64,000 nucleotides of DNA. It comes from Candidatus Mycobacterium methanotrophicum. GTDB lineage: Bacteria; Actinomycetota; Actinomycetes; Mycobacteriales; Mycobacteriaceae. The DNA is taken from assembly GCF_023515995.1 (NCBI RefSeq), contig NZ_CP097320.1:2232001-2296000 (forward strand). Reading direction: 5' to 3'. Of this stretch, positions 55,834 through 64,000 are shown piece by piece. A model generated the notes under the pieces. That model did not search any database, had not been told where the DNA came from, and saw only the letters and a program-made list of their open reading frames with translations. The translations under genes and the position numbers were made by a program. The first letter of the stretch is position 1, and every line of letters starts with the position of its first letter.

Positions 55834-58632
55834 CTAGGCGCCCGGACCAGGGTCGGAGGTCTGCGTCGGCGCGGCCTGCACATCGTCGATCCGATATTGC
55901 CGGGCAGCCGCGACCGGTACCGACGGGTCGATGTGGCCATCGCGAGCCAGCGCCTCCAGCACCGCGACGACCTGAGATTCGGCGTCGGTATTGAAGTAGC
56001 GGCGGGCGGCCGGCCGGGTGTCGGAGAAGCCGAACCCGTCAGTGCCCAGCGTGACATAGGTACCCGGGACCCACGGCCGGATCTGTTCGGGTACGGCGCG
56101 CATCCAGTCCGACACGGCGATTTTCGGTCCCGAGCGGGCCTCGGACAAAACCCGGGTGACGTAGGCCTGACCCGCCGGGCGGTCCGAGTGGCGCAGCTTC
56201 TCCTTCTCGACGGCAATGCCGTCGCGGTTCAGCTCGCTCCAGCTGGTCACCGACCACACATCCGCGGCGACGTCCCATTCGGCGGCCAGCAACTCGGCGG
56301 CGTGCAGCGCCGAGGGCATTGCCACTCCGGAAGCCAAGATGTGAGCCGCGTTGGCGCGGCTTTCCTTGGCCGCCTGATAACGGTAGATACCCCGCAGCAG
56401 GCCTTCGGGGTCGAAGTTTTCCGGTTCCGGCGGCTGCACATACGGCTCGTTGTAGATGGTGATGTAGAACATGACATTTTCGGCGTTCTCCCCGCCGAAC
56501 ATCCGGGCCAGCCCGCTTTCGATGATGTAGGCGATCTCGAAGGCGAACGCCGGGTCGTACGCGATCACCGCCGGATTGGTGCTCGCCAGCAGCGGCGAAT
56601 GGCCGTCGGCGTGCTGCAGGCCTTCGCCCGTCAGGGTGGTGCGCCCCGCGGTGGCCCCGAGCAGGAAGCCGCGCGCCATCTGGTCGCCTCCAGCCCACAG
56701 GCCATCGCCGGTGCGCTGGAAGCCGAACATCGAATAGAAGATGTAGACCGGGATCATCGGTTCGTTGTGCGTCGAGTACGACGTGCCGGCCGCAGTGAAT
56801 GACGCGACGGATCCGGCCTCGTTGATGCCCTCATGCAAGATCTGGCCGATGTCGCTTTCCTTGTACGCCAGCATCAGCTCGGCGTCGACGGCGGTGTAGA
56901 GCTGGCCGTCGCGGTTGTAGATCTTCAACGACGGGAACCACGAGTCCATGCCGAAAGTGCGTGCCTCGTCGGGGATGATCGGCACGATTCGCGGCCCAAC
57001 TTCCTTGTCGCGCAACACTTCCTTGAAGGTGCGCACGATTGCCATGGTGGTGGCCACCTCCTGCTGGCCCGAACCCTTCTTCAACGCCGTGTAGGCATCA
57101 CGGCCCGGAAGCGTCAGGGTCTTGGCCGTGGTGCGTCGCTCCGGGACGAAGCCACCCAGCGCGCGGCGGCGATCGAGCAGATAGCGGATCTCCGGAGCTT
57201 CCGGCCCCGGGTGGTAGTACGGGGGTAGGTAGGGATCCTCCTCTAGCTGGGCGTCGCTGATGGGGATCCGGATGGCGTCGCGAAAATCTTTGAGATCCTG
57301 CAGCGCAAGCTTTTTCATCTGGTGGGTGGCGTTGCGCCCCTGGAAGTGCGCGCCCAGCGCGTACCCCTTGATGGTCTTGGCCAGGATCACCGTCGGCTGT
57401 CCTTTGTGGTCGGCGGCGGCGCGGTAGGCGGCGTAGACCTTGCGGTAATCGTGGCCGCCGCGCTTGAGGTTCCAGATCTCCGAATCGGTCATGTGCTCGA
57501 CGAGCGCCTTGGTGCGCGGGTCGCGTCCGAAGAAATGCTCCCGGACGTAGCCGCCGTCCCTGGACTTGTAGGTCTGGTAGTCGCCGTCAGGGGTAATGTT
57601 CATCAGGTTCACCAGTGCGCCGTCGCGGTCGGCGTGCAGCAGCGCGTCCCACTCGCGTCCCCAGACCACTTTGATGACGTTCCAGCCAGCCCCGCGGAAG
57701 AACGACTCCAGCTCCTGGATGATCTTGCCGTTGCCGCGTACCGGGCCGTCGAGGCGCTGCAAGTTGCAGTTGATCACGAAGGTCAAGTTGTCCAAACCCT
57801 CCAACGCACCGACGTGCAGCAATCCCCGGCTTTCCGGCTCGTCCATTTCGCCGTCGCCGAGGAATGCCCACACGTGCTGGTCGGAGGTGTCCTTGATACC
57901 GCGGTCATGCAGATAGTGGTTGAACCGGGCCTGATAGATCGCGTTCATCGGACCGAGGCCCATCGACACCGTCGGGAACTCCCAGAACCCGGGCATCAGC
58001 CGCGGGTGCGGGTAGGACGGCAGGCCGCCGCCCGGGTGGCTGTGCTCCTGACGGAAGCCGTCGAGCTGGTCGGCGGACAGGCGGCCTTCCAGGAAGGCGC
58101 GGGCGTAAATGCCGGGAGAGGCGTGGCCCTGGATGAACACCTGGTCGCCGCCACCCGGGTGTGATTTCCCGCGGAAGAAGTGGTTGAAGCCGACTTCGTA
58201 GAGCGCCGCGGATGAGGCGTAGGTCGAAATATGGCCACCCACGCCGACTCCCGGACGCTGCGCCCGGTGCACCATGATCGCGGCGTTCCATCTGATCCAC
58301 GCCCGGTAGCGCCGCTCGACGTCCTCGTCGCCGGGGAACCACGGCTCCAGTTCGGTCGGGATGGTGTTGACGTAGTCGGTGGACGTCAGCGCCGGGATCG
58401 CGACCCGCTGTTCACCGGCGCGCTCGAGCAGGCGCAACATCAGATAGCGCGCCCGCGACGGCCCCGAGCGCTCTAGCAGCGCGTCGAAGGACTCCAGCCA
58501 CTCGGCGGTCTCCTCCGGGTCGATGTCCGGCAGGTAGGACGCCACACCCTCGCGGATTACCCGCACCCGATCGGGTTTGCTTGCGCCGGTTGGGTTTTTC
58601 GCCAGATCGTGGCCTACGAACTCGGTAGTCAA
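55834..58632 (-). CDS. aceE: Pyruvate dehydrogenase E1 component AceE
   Basis: A 932-residue homodimeric-type E1 that decarboxylates pyruvate with thiamine diphosphate. The ThDP motif [10 protein letters not shown] and downstream N residues are present, together with [14 protein letters not shown] and [10 protein letters not shown] near the N-terminus. I chose TTG at 58632, preceded by GGAGTACTGAG; downstream in-frame starts would also leave the enzyme whole. It matches Rv2241. The product links glycolysis to acetyl-CoA for the fatty acid genes next to it. Confidence 0.95.
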   Translation of the reverse strand: MTTEFVGHDLAKNPTGASKPDRVRVIREGVASYLPDIDPEETAEWLESFDALLERSGPSRARYLMLRLLERAGEQRVAIPALTSTDYVNTIPTELEPWFPGDEDVERRYRAWIRWNAAIMVHRAQRPGVGVGGHISTYASSAALYEVGFNHFFRGKSHPGGGDQVFIQGHASPGIYARAFLEGRLSADQLDGFRQEHSHPGGGLPSYPHPRLMPGFWEFPTVSMGLGPMNAIYQARFNHYLHDRGIKDTSDQHVWAFLGDGEMDEPESRGLLHVGALEGLDNLTFVINCNLQRLDGPVRGNGKIIQELESFFRGAGWNVIKVVWGREWDALLHADRDGALVNLMNITPDGDYQTYKSRDGGYVREHFFGRDPRTKALVEHMTDSEIWNLKRGGHDYRKVYAAYRAAADHKGQPTVILAKTIKGYALGAHFQGRNATHQMKKLALQDLKDFRDAIRIPISDAQLEEDPYLPPYYHPGPEAPEIRYLLDRRRALGGFVPERRTTAKTLTLPGRDAYTALKKGSGQQEVATTMAIVRTFKEVLRDKEVGPRIVPIIPDEARTFGMDSWFPSLKIYNRDGQLYTAVDAELMLAYKESDIGQILHEGINEAGSVASFTAAGTSYSTHNEPMIPVYIFYSMFGFQRTGDGLWAGGDQMARGFLLGATAGRTTLTGEGLQHADGHSPLLASTNPAVIAYDPAFAFEIAYIIESGLARMFGGENAENVMFYITIYNEPYVQPPEPENFDPEGLLRGIYRYQAAKESRANAAHILASGVAMPSALHAAELLAAEWDVAADVWSVTSWSELNRDGIAVEKEKLRHSDRPAGQAYVTRVLSEARSGPKIAVSDWMRAVPEQIRPWVPGTYVTLGTDGFGFSDTRPAARRYFNTDAESQVVAVLEALARDGHIDPSVPVAAARQYRIDDVQAAPTQTSDPGPGA

Positions 58633-58794
58633 CTCAGTACTCCTTGTGTGACGGCTGGTCTGCTTTTGGCTGACCTCGCCGTCGATCGGTGTCCGGGCCC
58701 CAGTCGGGTCCCTCCTATCGTGCCGCACCGTCGACCGCGCCGCGTAGTCCCCGTCGAAGCTTTCCCATGCCGCGACCCGGTAACCTCACACGGT

Positions 58795-59346
58795 GTGCTG
58801 ATCGGATGGCGGCGACCGCACACCTGGGCGCGGGCGACCGGCGGCGTCGCGACGATCTTGATGGCGATCGTCGGCTGTACCAGCGTCACCGACGGCACCC
58901 CGATCGCCGACACCGTGATGGCTCCGGCGTATCGGGAGTCGGTATCCGTGTCGGTCTCGGCGTCGAGCATCCGGGAGTCGCGGCGTCAGCAGTCGCTGAC
59001 CACGCAGGCCGTGATCCGCGGGTGTGAGTCGTTTGCCGCCAGCAGCAAAGACGCCGTCGACAAGGTGAACGACTTCGTCGAGGCGTACAACCAGGGCCGC
59101 GACACCACACCCGCCGAAGGTCCGGCCATCGACACCCTCAACCACAGCGCCGATCTGGTCACAGGCAACAGCGGTGGTCCGCTGTCCGCCGACCTGCAGC
59201 ATGCGCTGAACGCCTATGCCGATGCGGCACGCGACCTGGCGAACACCATCCGGTCGCATGGCGGGATGGACGCGTTCAATCAGCGCGTCAATCAGTTCAA
59301 CGACACCAAAACCGAAGCCGTCAAGCAGTGCCGAGCGGCCATATGA
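58795..59346 (+). CDS. Putative lipoprotein (Rv2240c-like)
   Basis: A 183-residue exported protein. The N-terminus [18 protein letters not shown] fits a lipobox (IVGC), placing the modified Cys near residue 28. The mature part is helical and hydrophilic with two further cysteines (IRGCESF, VKQCRAA) that could form a disulfide. GTG at 58795 is chosen because the signal peptide begins there. It is divergent from aceE. Function unknown. Confidence 0.82.
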   Translation: MLIGWRRPHTWARATGGVATILMAIVGCTSVTDGTPIADTVMAPAYRESVSVSVSASSIRESRRQQSLTTQAVIRGCESFAASSKDAVDKVNDFVEAYNQGRDTTPAEGPAIDTLNHSADLVTGNSGGPLSADLQHALNAYADAARDLANTIRSHGGMDAFNQRVNQFNDTKTEAVKQCRAAI

Positions 59347-59460
59347 GTTGCTGGATGTGCAAGGCTACGTGCTGTGCAACGATGAATGCCGTCGCGCGGC
59401 GCGTTGGCGCTCGACAGGCTTGGAACAGACCGGCTTGAGGCTGAAAGGGAGGATCGCACG

Positions 59461-59883
59461 GTGGTCGCGGCGGATGACGCCCCGAGCTATGCCCGCAAAC
59501 TGGGCATTCAAAAGGGGCAAGTTGTCCAGGAGTGGGGTTGGGACGAGGACACCGACGACGATATCCGCGGCGACGTGGAGGACGCCTGCGGTGGCGAGTT
59601 GCTCGACGAAGACACCGACGAAGTCATCGACGTCGTACTGCTGTGGTGGCGTGACGGCGACGGCGACCTGGTCGACACCTTGATGGACGCGATCGCGCCG
59701 CTGGCCGACGACGGCGTGATCTGGGTGCTTACGCCCAAGACCGGCCGGCCTGGTCACGTGCTACCTGCCGAGATCGCAGAGGCCGCCCCTACAGCCGGGC
59801 TGATGCCGACGTCGTCGGTCAACCTGGGGGACTGGAGCGCGAGCCGGTTGATGCAGCCGAAGTCGCGTGCCGGGCGCCGTTGA
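59461..59883 (+). CDS. DUF3052 family protein (Rv2239c-like)
   Basis: A 140-residue acidic soluble protein of the actinobacterial DUF3052 family, with the WGWDEDTDDDIRGDVEDACG segment and the nucleotide-binding-like VIWVLTPKTGRPGHV. GTG at 59461 follows AAAGGGAGGAT, a strong site. Its stop overlaps the ahpE start by one base, so the two are coupled. Function unknown. Confidence 0.88.
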   Translation: MVAADDAPSYARKLGIQKGQVVQEWGWDEDTDDDIRGDVEDACGGELLDEDTDEVIDVVLLWWRDGDGDLVDTLMDAIAPLADDGVIWVLTPKTGRPGHVLPAEIAEAAPTAGLMPTSSVNLGDWSASRLMQPKSRAGRR

Positions 59884-60344
59884 TGCTGACAGTCGGTTCT
59901 AGGGCACCCGACTTCACGCTGCGCGATCAGAACCGGCAGTTGGTCACCCTCAGCGAATACCGCGGCGCGAAAAACGTGCTGCTGGTGTTCTTCCCGCTTG
60001 CCTTCACCGGAATCTGCGAGGGCGAGCTCGGTCAGCTGCGTGATCACCTGCCGGACTTCCAGAACGACGACAGTGTGGCGCTGACCATTTCGGTGGGGCC
60101 GCCGCCCACTCACAAGGTGTGGGCCGCAGAGAGCGGTTTCCTGTTCCCGGTGCTCTCGGACTTCTGGCCGCACGGCGCGGTCAGCCAGGCCTACGGTGTG
60201 TTCAACGACGACGCCGGCTACGCCAACCGCGGTACCTTCGTCGTCGACCGGTCGGGGACGATTCGGTTCGCCGAGGTGAAGCAGCCCGGCGAAGTCCGCG
60301 ATCAGCGACTTTGGACAGACGCGCTGGCGGCGCTGAAGGACTGA
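59883..60344 (+). CDS. ahpE: One-cysteine peroxiredoxin AhpE
   Basis: A 153-residue peroxiredoxin, the same length as M. tuberculosis AhpE (Rv2238c). The peroxidatic cysteine is in PLAFTGICEGEL near residue 45; no resolving cysteine is present, as expected for the 1-Cys type. It reduces peroxides and peroxynitrite using mycoredoxin/mycothiol. It is translationally coupled to the DUF3052 gene. Confidence 0.95.
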   Translation: MLTVGSRAPDFTLRDQNRQLVTLSEYRGAKNVLLVFFPLAFTGICEGELGQLRDHLPDFQNDDSVALTISVGPPPTHKVWAAESGFLFPVLSDFWPHGAVSQAYGVFNDDAGYANRGTFVVDRSGTIRFAEVKQPGEVRDQRLWTDALAALKD

Positions 60345-60469
60345 TTTTGCGCGAGCGTGCGCGTCTGTACGCCGACACGCCGACTGGCGCGTACAACGAC
60401 GCACGCTCGCTGCGGGGCTTGTGGGCGTTTTGGGCGCCGAGTGGTCGGGGCGGTATCTTTGCGCCGCAC

Positions 60470-60541
60470 GGGCGCGTAGCTCAGTGGTAGAGCTCTGGTT
60501 TTACACACCAGCGGTCGGCGGTTCGATACCGTCCGCGCCCA
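60470..60541 (+). tRNA. tRNA-Val (TAC)
   Basis: Acceptor GGGCGCG/CGCGCCC, D stem GCTC/GAGC, anticodon stem CTGGT/ACCAG with loop TTTACAC giving TAC, T stem GGCGG/CCGTC, discriminator A. Located downstream of ahpE. Confidence 0.96.
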
Positions 60542-60567
60542 CCGGAAGTCATGGCCGATGACGCCTG

Positions 60568-62133
60568 CTAAAGGCGGAGTGCCCGGGCCGTCGCGGTGGC
60601 CACTTCGCCTCGCAGATCCGTGATCGGTGGACTACCTCGCAGATGGATTGAGTTCGCGAGCAGAATTACGTAGGTATCTGAGGCTGGGTCCAGCCAAAGC
60701 GACGTCCCGGTAAAGCCGGTGGCGCCGAAGCTGCCGATGGGAAAGACCATGCCCCGCACGGAAAAGACAGTATCGATATCCCAGCCAAAGCCGAACAGGT
60801 TTTGTCCGTTGATCGCCGGATAGCGCGGAGCGAGCAGCGGATCAGTTGTGTTGGGTGTCTTCGCGATAGCTTCTCGGGCGGCATCGTTGGCTGCCTCGAC
60901 TTGCCCAGCCGAATGTCCGGGCTGTTCAGGAGTTGTCATCAACTCAAGCGTCGCTTGCTTGAGCGGAAACTTGCTCGGGCGTCCGGCAAGCCGATCGAGC
61001 AGGGCCTGCGCATAGATTCTGACGTCGCCCGCCGTCGAGAACACACCGGCATGCCCGGCCACCCCACCCATGCGGCGCGCCGTCGGATCATGCACAGTGC
61101 CCCGAAGCAGGTAATCGTAGTCGGGATTCCTGCTCGGACCGGCGTTGGTTTGGTCGTCAATTGCGGTCGGTGCGATGCGCGGCAACAGGCTGGTGCTCCA
61201 GGTGTCTGCAGGACAGGCGACCAGCTCGCTTGGCTGGGGAGACCAGGCGATCGCAGCTCCTCTGATCGTGTGTGGGCCACATGCTTTGACCGGCGGAAGG
61301 TAGCGGGTTTCCGTCATGCCAAGCGGCGCAAAGACATTCTGCTGAACATAAACGTCTTCTGCCTCGCCGGTGACTTCCTCGATCAGCGCGCCAAGCAGAA
61401 TGAAGTTGATGTCGGAGTAGCGGAAAACTTCACCGGGACCCGATTGCAGCGGCGTGGTAAGCGCACGATGAATGCCCCCTGTTTTATCGGCGCCATCAAG
61501 TCCCCACGGATCTTGCAGGTTTAGGTCTTCCGTTTCGCCTGAAGTGTGCGTAAGCACCATGCGAACCGTCACTTGTGCACGCTGTGGATCGTTCGCCGTG
61601 TTGAAGTCAGGCAAATATTTCTGCACGGGATCGTCGAACGCAACCTTGCCTTGTTCGTAAAGCTGCATGACGGCAGTCGCCGTTGCCAGAGGCTTCGTCA
61701 ACGACGCCAGGTCGAAGATCGTGTCCTCGGTCATGGGCTCCGCGGGTCCGGGCGATCCATCTAGCCCCGGTTCGCCGGCAAGCTTGCGTGAGCCAAAAGC
61801 CTGGTGGAAGACGATCTGGCCGGCGTGCCCGATCACAACCACACCACCGGGCAACCGCTGTGCCGCAATCGCATCGTTCATCAGCTTGGAGACCGTCGCG
61901 AAGTCAGCTGTGGGAGCCGCAGCCGGCGCCTGCGTGACCTGCGCGTGTGGGGGAGCCGCAGCCGGCCCCTGCGCGACCTGCGCGTGTGGGGGAGCCGCAG
62001 CCGGCCCCTGCGCGGCCCGCGCGCTTTCGCTTACCGCTGTGTGCGCTGCATAGCCACGTGAGCAAGCTGCAGCCAGTACAAGCAAGGCAGTTCCAGCAGC
62101 CAGGGCCTTTCGCGCAGATGGCCTACCGAACAT
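60568..62133 (-). CDS. Lipoprotein serine hydrolase (beta-lactamase fold)
   Basis: A 521-residue exported serine hydrolase. The signal peptide ends in LVLAAAC, a lipobox, with Cys near residue 24. A repetitive Ala/Pro/Gln linker follows, then a class C beta-lactamase/esterase-like domain with the SxxK motif ASLTKP, the tyrosine motif YSDIN and downstream GATGFTGTSL. Relatives in mycobacteria act as esterases or cell-wall peptidases. The long linker suggests the enzyme works some distance from the membrane, perhaps in the peptidoglycan layer. Confidence 0.88.
   Translation of the reverse strand: MFGRPSARKALAAGTALLVLAAACSRGYAAHTAVSESARAAQGPAAAPPHAQVAQGPAAAPPHAQVTQAPAAAPTADFATVSKLMNDAIAAQRLPGGVVVIGHAGQIVFHQAFGSRKLAGEPGLDGSPGPAEPMTEDTIFDLASLTKPLATATAVMQLYEQGKVAFDDPVQKYLPDFNTANDPQRAQVTVRMVLTHTSGETEDLNLQDPWGLDGADKTGGIHRALTTPLQSGPGEVFRYSDINFILLGALIEEVTGEAEDVYVQQNVFAPLGMTETRYLPPVKACGPHTIRGAAIAWSPQPSELVACPADTWSTSLLPRIAPTAIDDQTNAGPSRNPDYDYLLRGTVHDPTARRMGGVAGHAGVFSTAGDVRIYAQALLDRLAGRPSKFPLKQATLELMTTPEQPGHSAGQVEAANDAAREAIAKTPNTTDPLLAPRYPAINGQNLFGFGWDIDTVFSVRGMVFPIGSFGATGFTGTSLWLDPASDTYVILLANSIHLRGSPPITDLRGEVATATARALRL
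61925..62015 (-). repeat. 39-base tandem repeat encoding the lipoprotein linker
   Basis: Two full units (61925-61963 and 61964-62002), differing at three bases, are followed by the start of a third. Each encodes 13 residues of the type AQGPAAAPPHAQV. Copy number may vary between strains. Confidence 0.9.
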
Positions 62134-62303
62134 TGGACCGCTCCGGGTTCGACGCCAGCTTCATCTTTCAGACACCTACGGCCCAGGCTATGTCACCGGT
62201 GCGATCCGCGGTCATGATCTGGAAAACGGCGACTTCTACCGGTAGCCCTGCATACTCCGTCGTATTGCTGGACCGTGCGGCGGGAGTGGGAGGCGTCGGT
62301 CTG

Positions 62304-63377
62304 TCACCGCGGTTGGTCGAGGTAGCGGCGCGCGCCCCAGTAGTTTTCGTCCAGCCGAACCGGGGTGACGCGCACTGCTGTCCCCGCGTTGAATGCCTCG
62401 ATCATCTCGCCATTCCCGGAATACATGGCCACGTGGTAGATCGCCCCGGGATTGTCGTCCCTGCTGCCGTGCGAATAGAAAAGCAGATCGCCGGGCTGGA
62501 ACTCGGATTCGTCGACGCGGCTGCCCTTGCTGTCGGCGGCCTGCGGGCCGGCATCGCGGGGGAGGGTGATGCCGTAAACCTGATAGACGGTGGAGGTGAA
62601 ACCGGAGCAGTCGAACCCGAACCCGGCACGGCCGCCCCATAGGTAGGGGACGCCCACGAACACGGCGGCGAATCGGGCCAGCTCGGCGCCCGTGGGATGC
62701 GGTATGTCCGTGGGTTTTTCGTAGACCGCCACCGTTCGGGCATCCAGCCACCTCTGGCCGCGACCAGGAGTGGCCACCAAAACCGCCTTGTCGGCGCGGC
62801 TCAGGACCGGAAGCCTGCTGTTCGTACTGATCTCGAGGTCGCGATCGGAGAGTCCGGAATCGCGATACAACCACGTGGTGACACCGCGGTCGGCGAGCGC
62901 GAGGGGCGCGGACTTCTTCAATTCGCCAAAGGCCGGGTCGGTCGTCAACTGGGCCTTGGGAATCCAGCCGGGATAACCCAGGGCATTGGCCGGTGCGGGC
63001 TGGCCGGGGACCACTACCTGGTCCCAGTCGCCCTGCTCCCGGACCACGGAGACGCGGTCGCCGAAGAGGGCCTGCGTCTGGGTGAGATTGTCCGAGCTGA
63101 GCGTTTCCTGCTGCTCCGGGGTCATATCCGATAGCCAGCCGCGAATATCGACGGGATTTGTCAGGGCGGGATGATCGACCGGACGCGGGCTCTGCGGCGT
63201 GCTCCACACCGTGGCCACCGAAACGGTGACGTAGGCGCTAGACCCCGACGACGGGGCGCGGTCGACCTGCGGGGAGCCGTCGACATGCGCAGCGGTTGCG
63301 CATGCCGCCACCAGCCCGCTGGACAAGACACCGGCAAGCACTTTTCGGGTGATGCGCCCGGTTGCTGGTCTGGTCAT
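62304..63377 (-). CDS. NlpC/P60 peptidoglycan endopeptidase lipoprotein
   Basis: A 357-residue exported enzyme. The signal peptide ends in SGLVAAC (lipobox). After an SH3-like region ([19 protein letters not shown]), the NlpC/P60 catalytic domain has the nucleophile in GFDCSGF, the histidine in IYHVAMY and downstream polar residues in FNAGTAV. Such enzymes cleave the D-Glu-mDAP bond in stem peptides. ATG at 63377 chosen; GTG at 63383 is in frame. It is probably a cell-wall remodelling or recycling hydrolase. Confidence 0.9.
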   Translation of the reverse strand: MTRPATGRITRKVLAGVLSSGLVAACATAAHVDGSPQVDRAPSSGSSAYVTVSVATVWSTPQSPRPVDHPALTNPVDIRGWLSDMTPEQQETLSSDNLTQTQALFGDRVSVVREQGDWDQVVVPGQPAPANALGYPGWIPKAQLTTDPAFGELKKSAPLALADRGVTTWLYRDSGLSDRDLEISTNSRLPVLSRADKAVLVATPGRGQRWLDARTVAVYEKPTDIPHPTGAELARFAAVFVGVPYLWGGRAGFGFDCSGFTSTVYQVYGITLPRDAGPQAADSKGSRVDESEFQPGDLLFYSHGSRDDNPGAIYHVAMYSGNGEMIEAFNAGTAVRVTPVRLDENYWGARRYLDQPR

Positions 63378-63534
63378 AACCACCGCGAGTATCCCACCAC
63401 GGCAATGCCGACACGGGGTTTACGGGGCGACCCGAGGTCACGGCAATTCCCGCGCACTTTTTCGCAGTAGGTTCACGTTGGGCGCAGGGGGCAGGCTTAG
63501 GCGACGACAGAGCCCACGTGGGAAGATGGGACTC

Positions 63535-64000
63535 GTGTTGCGATGGACCACTGCTGGGGAATCCCACGGCCGCGCGTTGGTGGCCGTGCTGGAGGGCATG
63601 GTCGCCGGGGTCAGCCTGACGTCGGAAGACATCGCCGACCAGCTGGCCCGCCGCCGGCTCGGCTACGGCCGCGGCGCCCGGATGAAATTCGAACGCGACC
63701 AGGTCACCATGCTGGCCGGCGTCCGGCACGGCATGACCTTGGGTGGTCCGATCGCCATCGAGATCGGCAACACCGAATGGCCGAAGTGGGAAACGGTGAT
63801 GGCCCCGGATCCCGTGGACCAAGGGCAACTAGACGAGGAAGGCGGGGCGCGCAACGCCCCGCTGACCCGGCCGCGGCCCGGCCACGCCGACTACGCCGGC
63901 ATGCTCAAGTACGGCTTCGACGACGCCCGCCCGGTGCTCGAGCGGGCCAGCGCCCGCGAGACCGCCGCGCGGGTGGCCGCCGGGACCGTCGCCCGGCAGT
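63535..64000 (+). CDS. aroC: Chorismate synthase (3' end outside window)
   Basis: The first 155 residues of chorismate synthase, the last step of the shikimate pathway. The start GTG TTG CGA TGG gives [15 protein letters not shown], the family signature, and [23 protein letters not shown] and [11 protein letters not shown] follow. ATG at 63526 is in frame but the homology begins at 63535. In M. tuberculosis this gene is named aroF. The frame is open to the last base of the window. Confidence 0.96.
   Translation, partial: MLRWTTAGESHGRALVAVLEGMVAGVSLTSEDIADQLARRRLGYGRGARMKFERDQVTMLAGVRHGMTLGGPIAIEIGNTEWPKWETVMAPDPVDQGQLDEEGGARNAPLTRPRPGHADYAGMLKYGFDDARPVLERASARETAARVAAGTVARQ

Noticed and set aside
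57322..58164. Long antisense frame within aceE
   Set aside because: The residues have no family resemblance and the AceE frame is fully conserved on the other strand.
61925..62015. Tandem repeats as a possible CRISPR array
   Set aside because: Units are adjacent without spacers, encode an in-frame protein linker, and no cas genes are nearby.

Overview
This GC-rich window is from a Mycobacterium, most likely a slow grower. The FAS-II block mabR-fabD-acpM-kasA-kasB-accD6 followed by glpD, the cysE-cysK pair, uspABC, the S-nitrosomycothiol reductase mscR, the PF04072-type methyltransferase and the many small exported mycobacterial proteins are all genus hallmarks. Several neighbourhoods keep the gene order of the M. 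tuberculosis Rv2343-Rv2314 and Rv2260-Rv2238 segments, read in reverse, but they are joined by accessory stretches that are not collinear with that genome.

Layout. 1-4.4 kb: the end of dnaG, a small conserved gene, tRNA-Asn, a secreted DUF732 protein, and cysE-cysK. 4.9-6.5 kb: a wrecked acyl-CoA oxidase/dehydrogenase gene. 6.6-8.9 kb: a translationally coupled CHAD protein and ParA-type ATPase. 8.9-11.3 kb: an FHA-ABC transporter whose ATPase motifs look degenerate. 11.4-15 kb: a MarR regulator and a two-gene ECF-type transporter. 15-18.1 kb: uspABC sugar importer. 18.2-21.1 kb: TldD/PmbA. 21.2-25.3 kb: a sulfate-activation module (sulfatase, cysD, cysNC) in which sulfatase and cysNC are broken. 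25.6-30.7 kb: an IS3-type remnant, a methyltransferase, and a tRNA(CAU) locus carrying three integrase scars and a small cargo cassette. 30.8-34.9 kb: an acetyltransferase/ATP-grasp N-acetylglutaminylglutamine-synthetase-like gene and type III glutamine synthetase. 34.9-44 kb: broken oxidoreductases, a glycosyltransferase, a lipoprotein, gene tails, then intact MBL hydrolase, mscR, a serine hydrolase and a DUF3145 gene. 44.4-48.9 kb: remnants around an intact glpD and a TetR gene. 48.9-58.6 kb: accD6, kasB, kasA, acpM, fabD, mabR and aceE. 58.8-64 kb: a lipoprotein, a DUF3052 gene, ahpE, tRNA-Val, two cell-envelope enzymes and the start of chorismate synthase.

Theme. Core metabolism (cysteine synthesis, FAS-II mycolate elongation, pyruvate dehydrogenase E1, peroxidase, shikimate pathway) is intact, while accessory genes are decaying. 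I count about a dozen pseudogenes or gene tails with frameshifts, internal deletions or fused ends. This looks like ongoing gene loss in a host-restricted or niche-restricted lineage, although some single-base shifts could be assembly errors. The most interesting candidates for undescribed biology are the CHAD-ParA pair (a possible polyphosphate-granule positioning system), the FHA-ABC protein with a non-canonical ATPase, the cargo cassette between integrase scars at the tRNA, and the coupling of an NAGGN-synthetase-like enzyme with GSIII.
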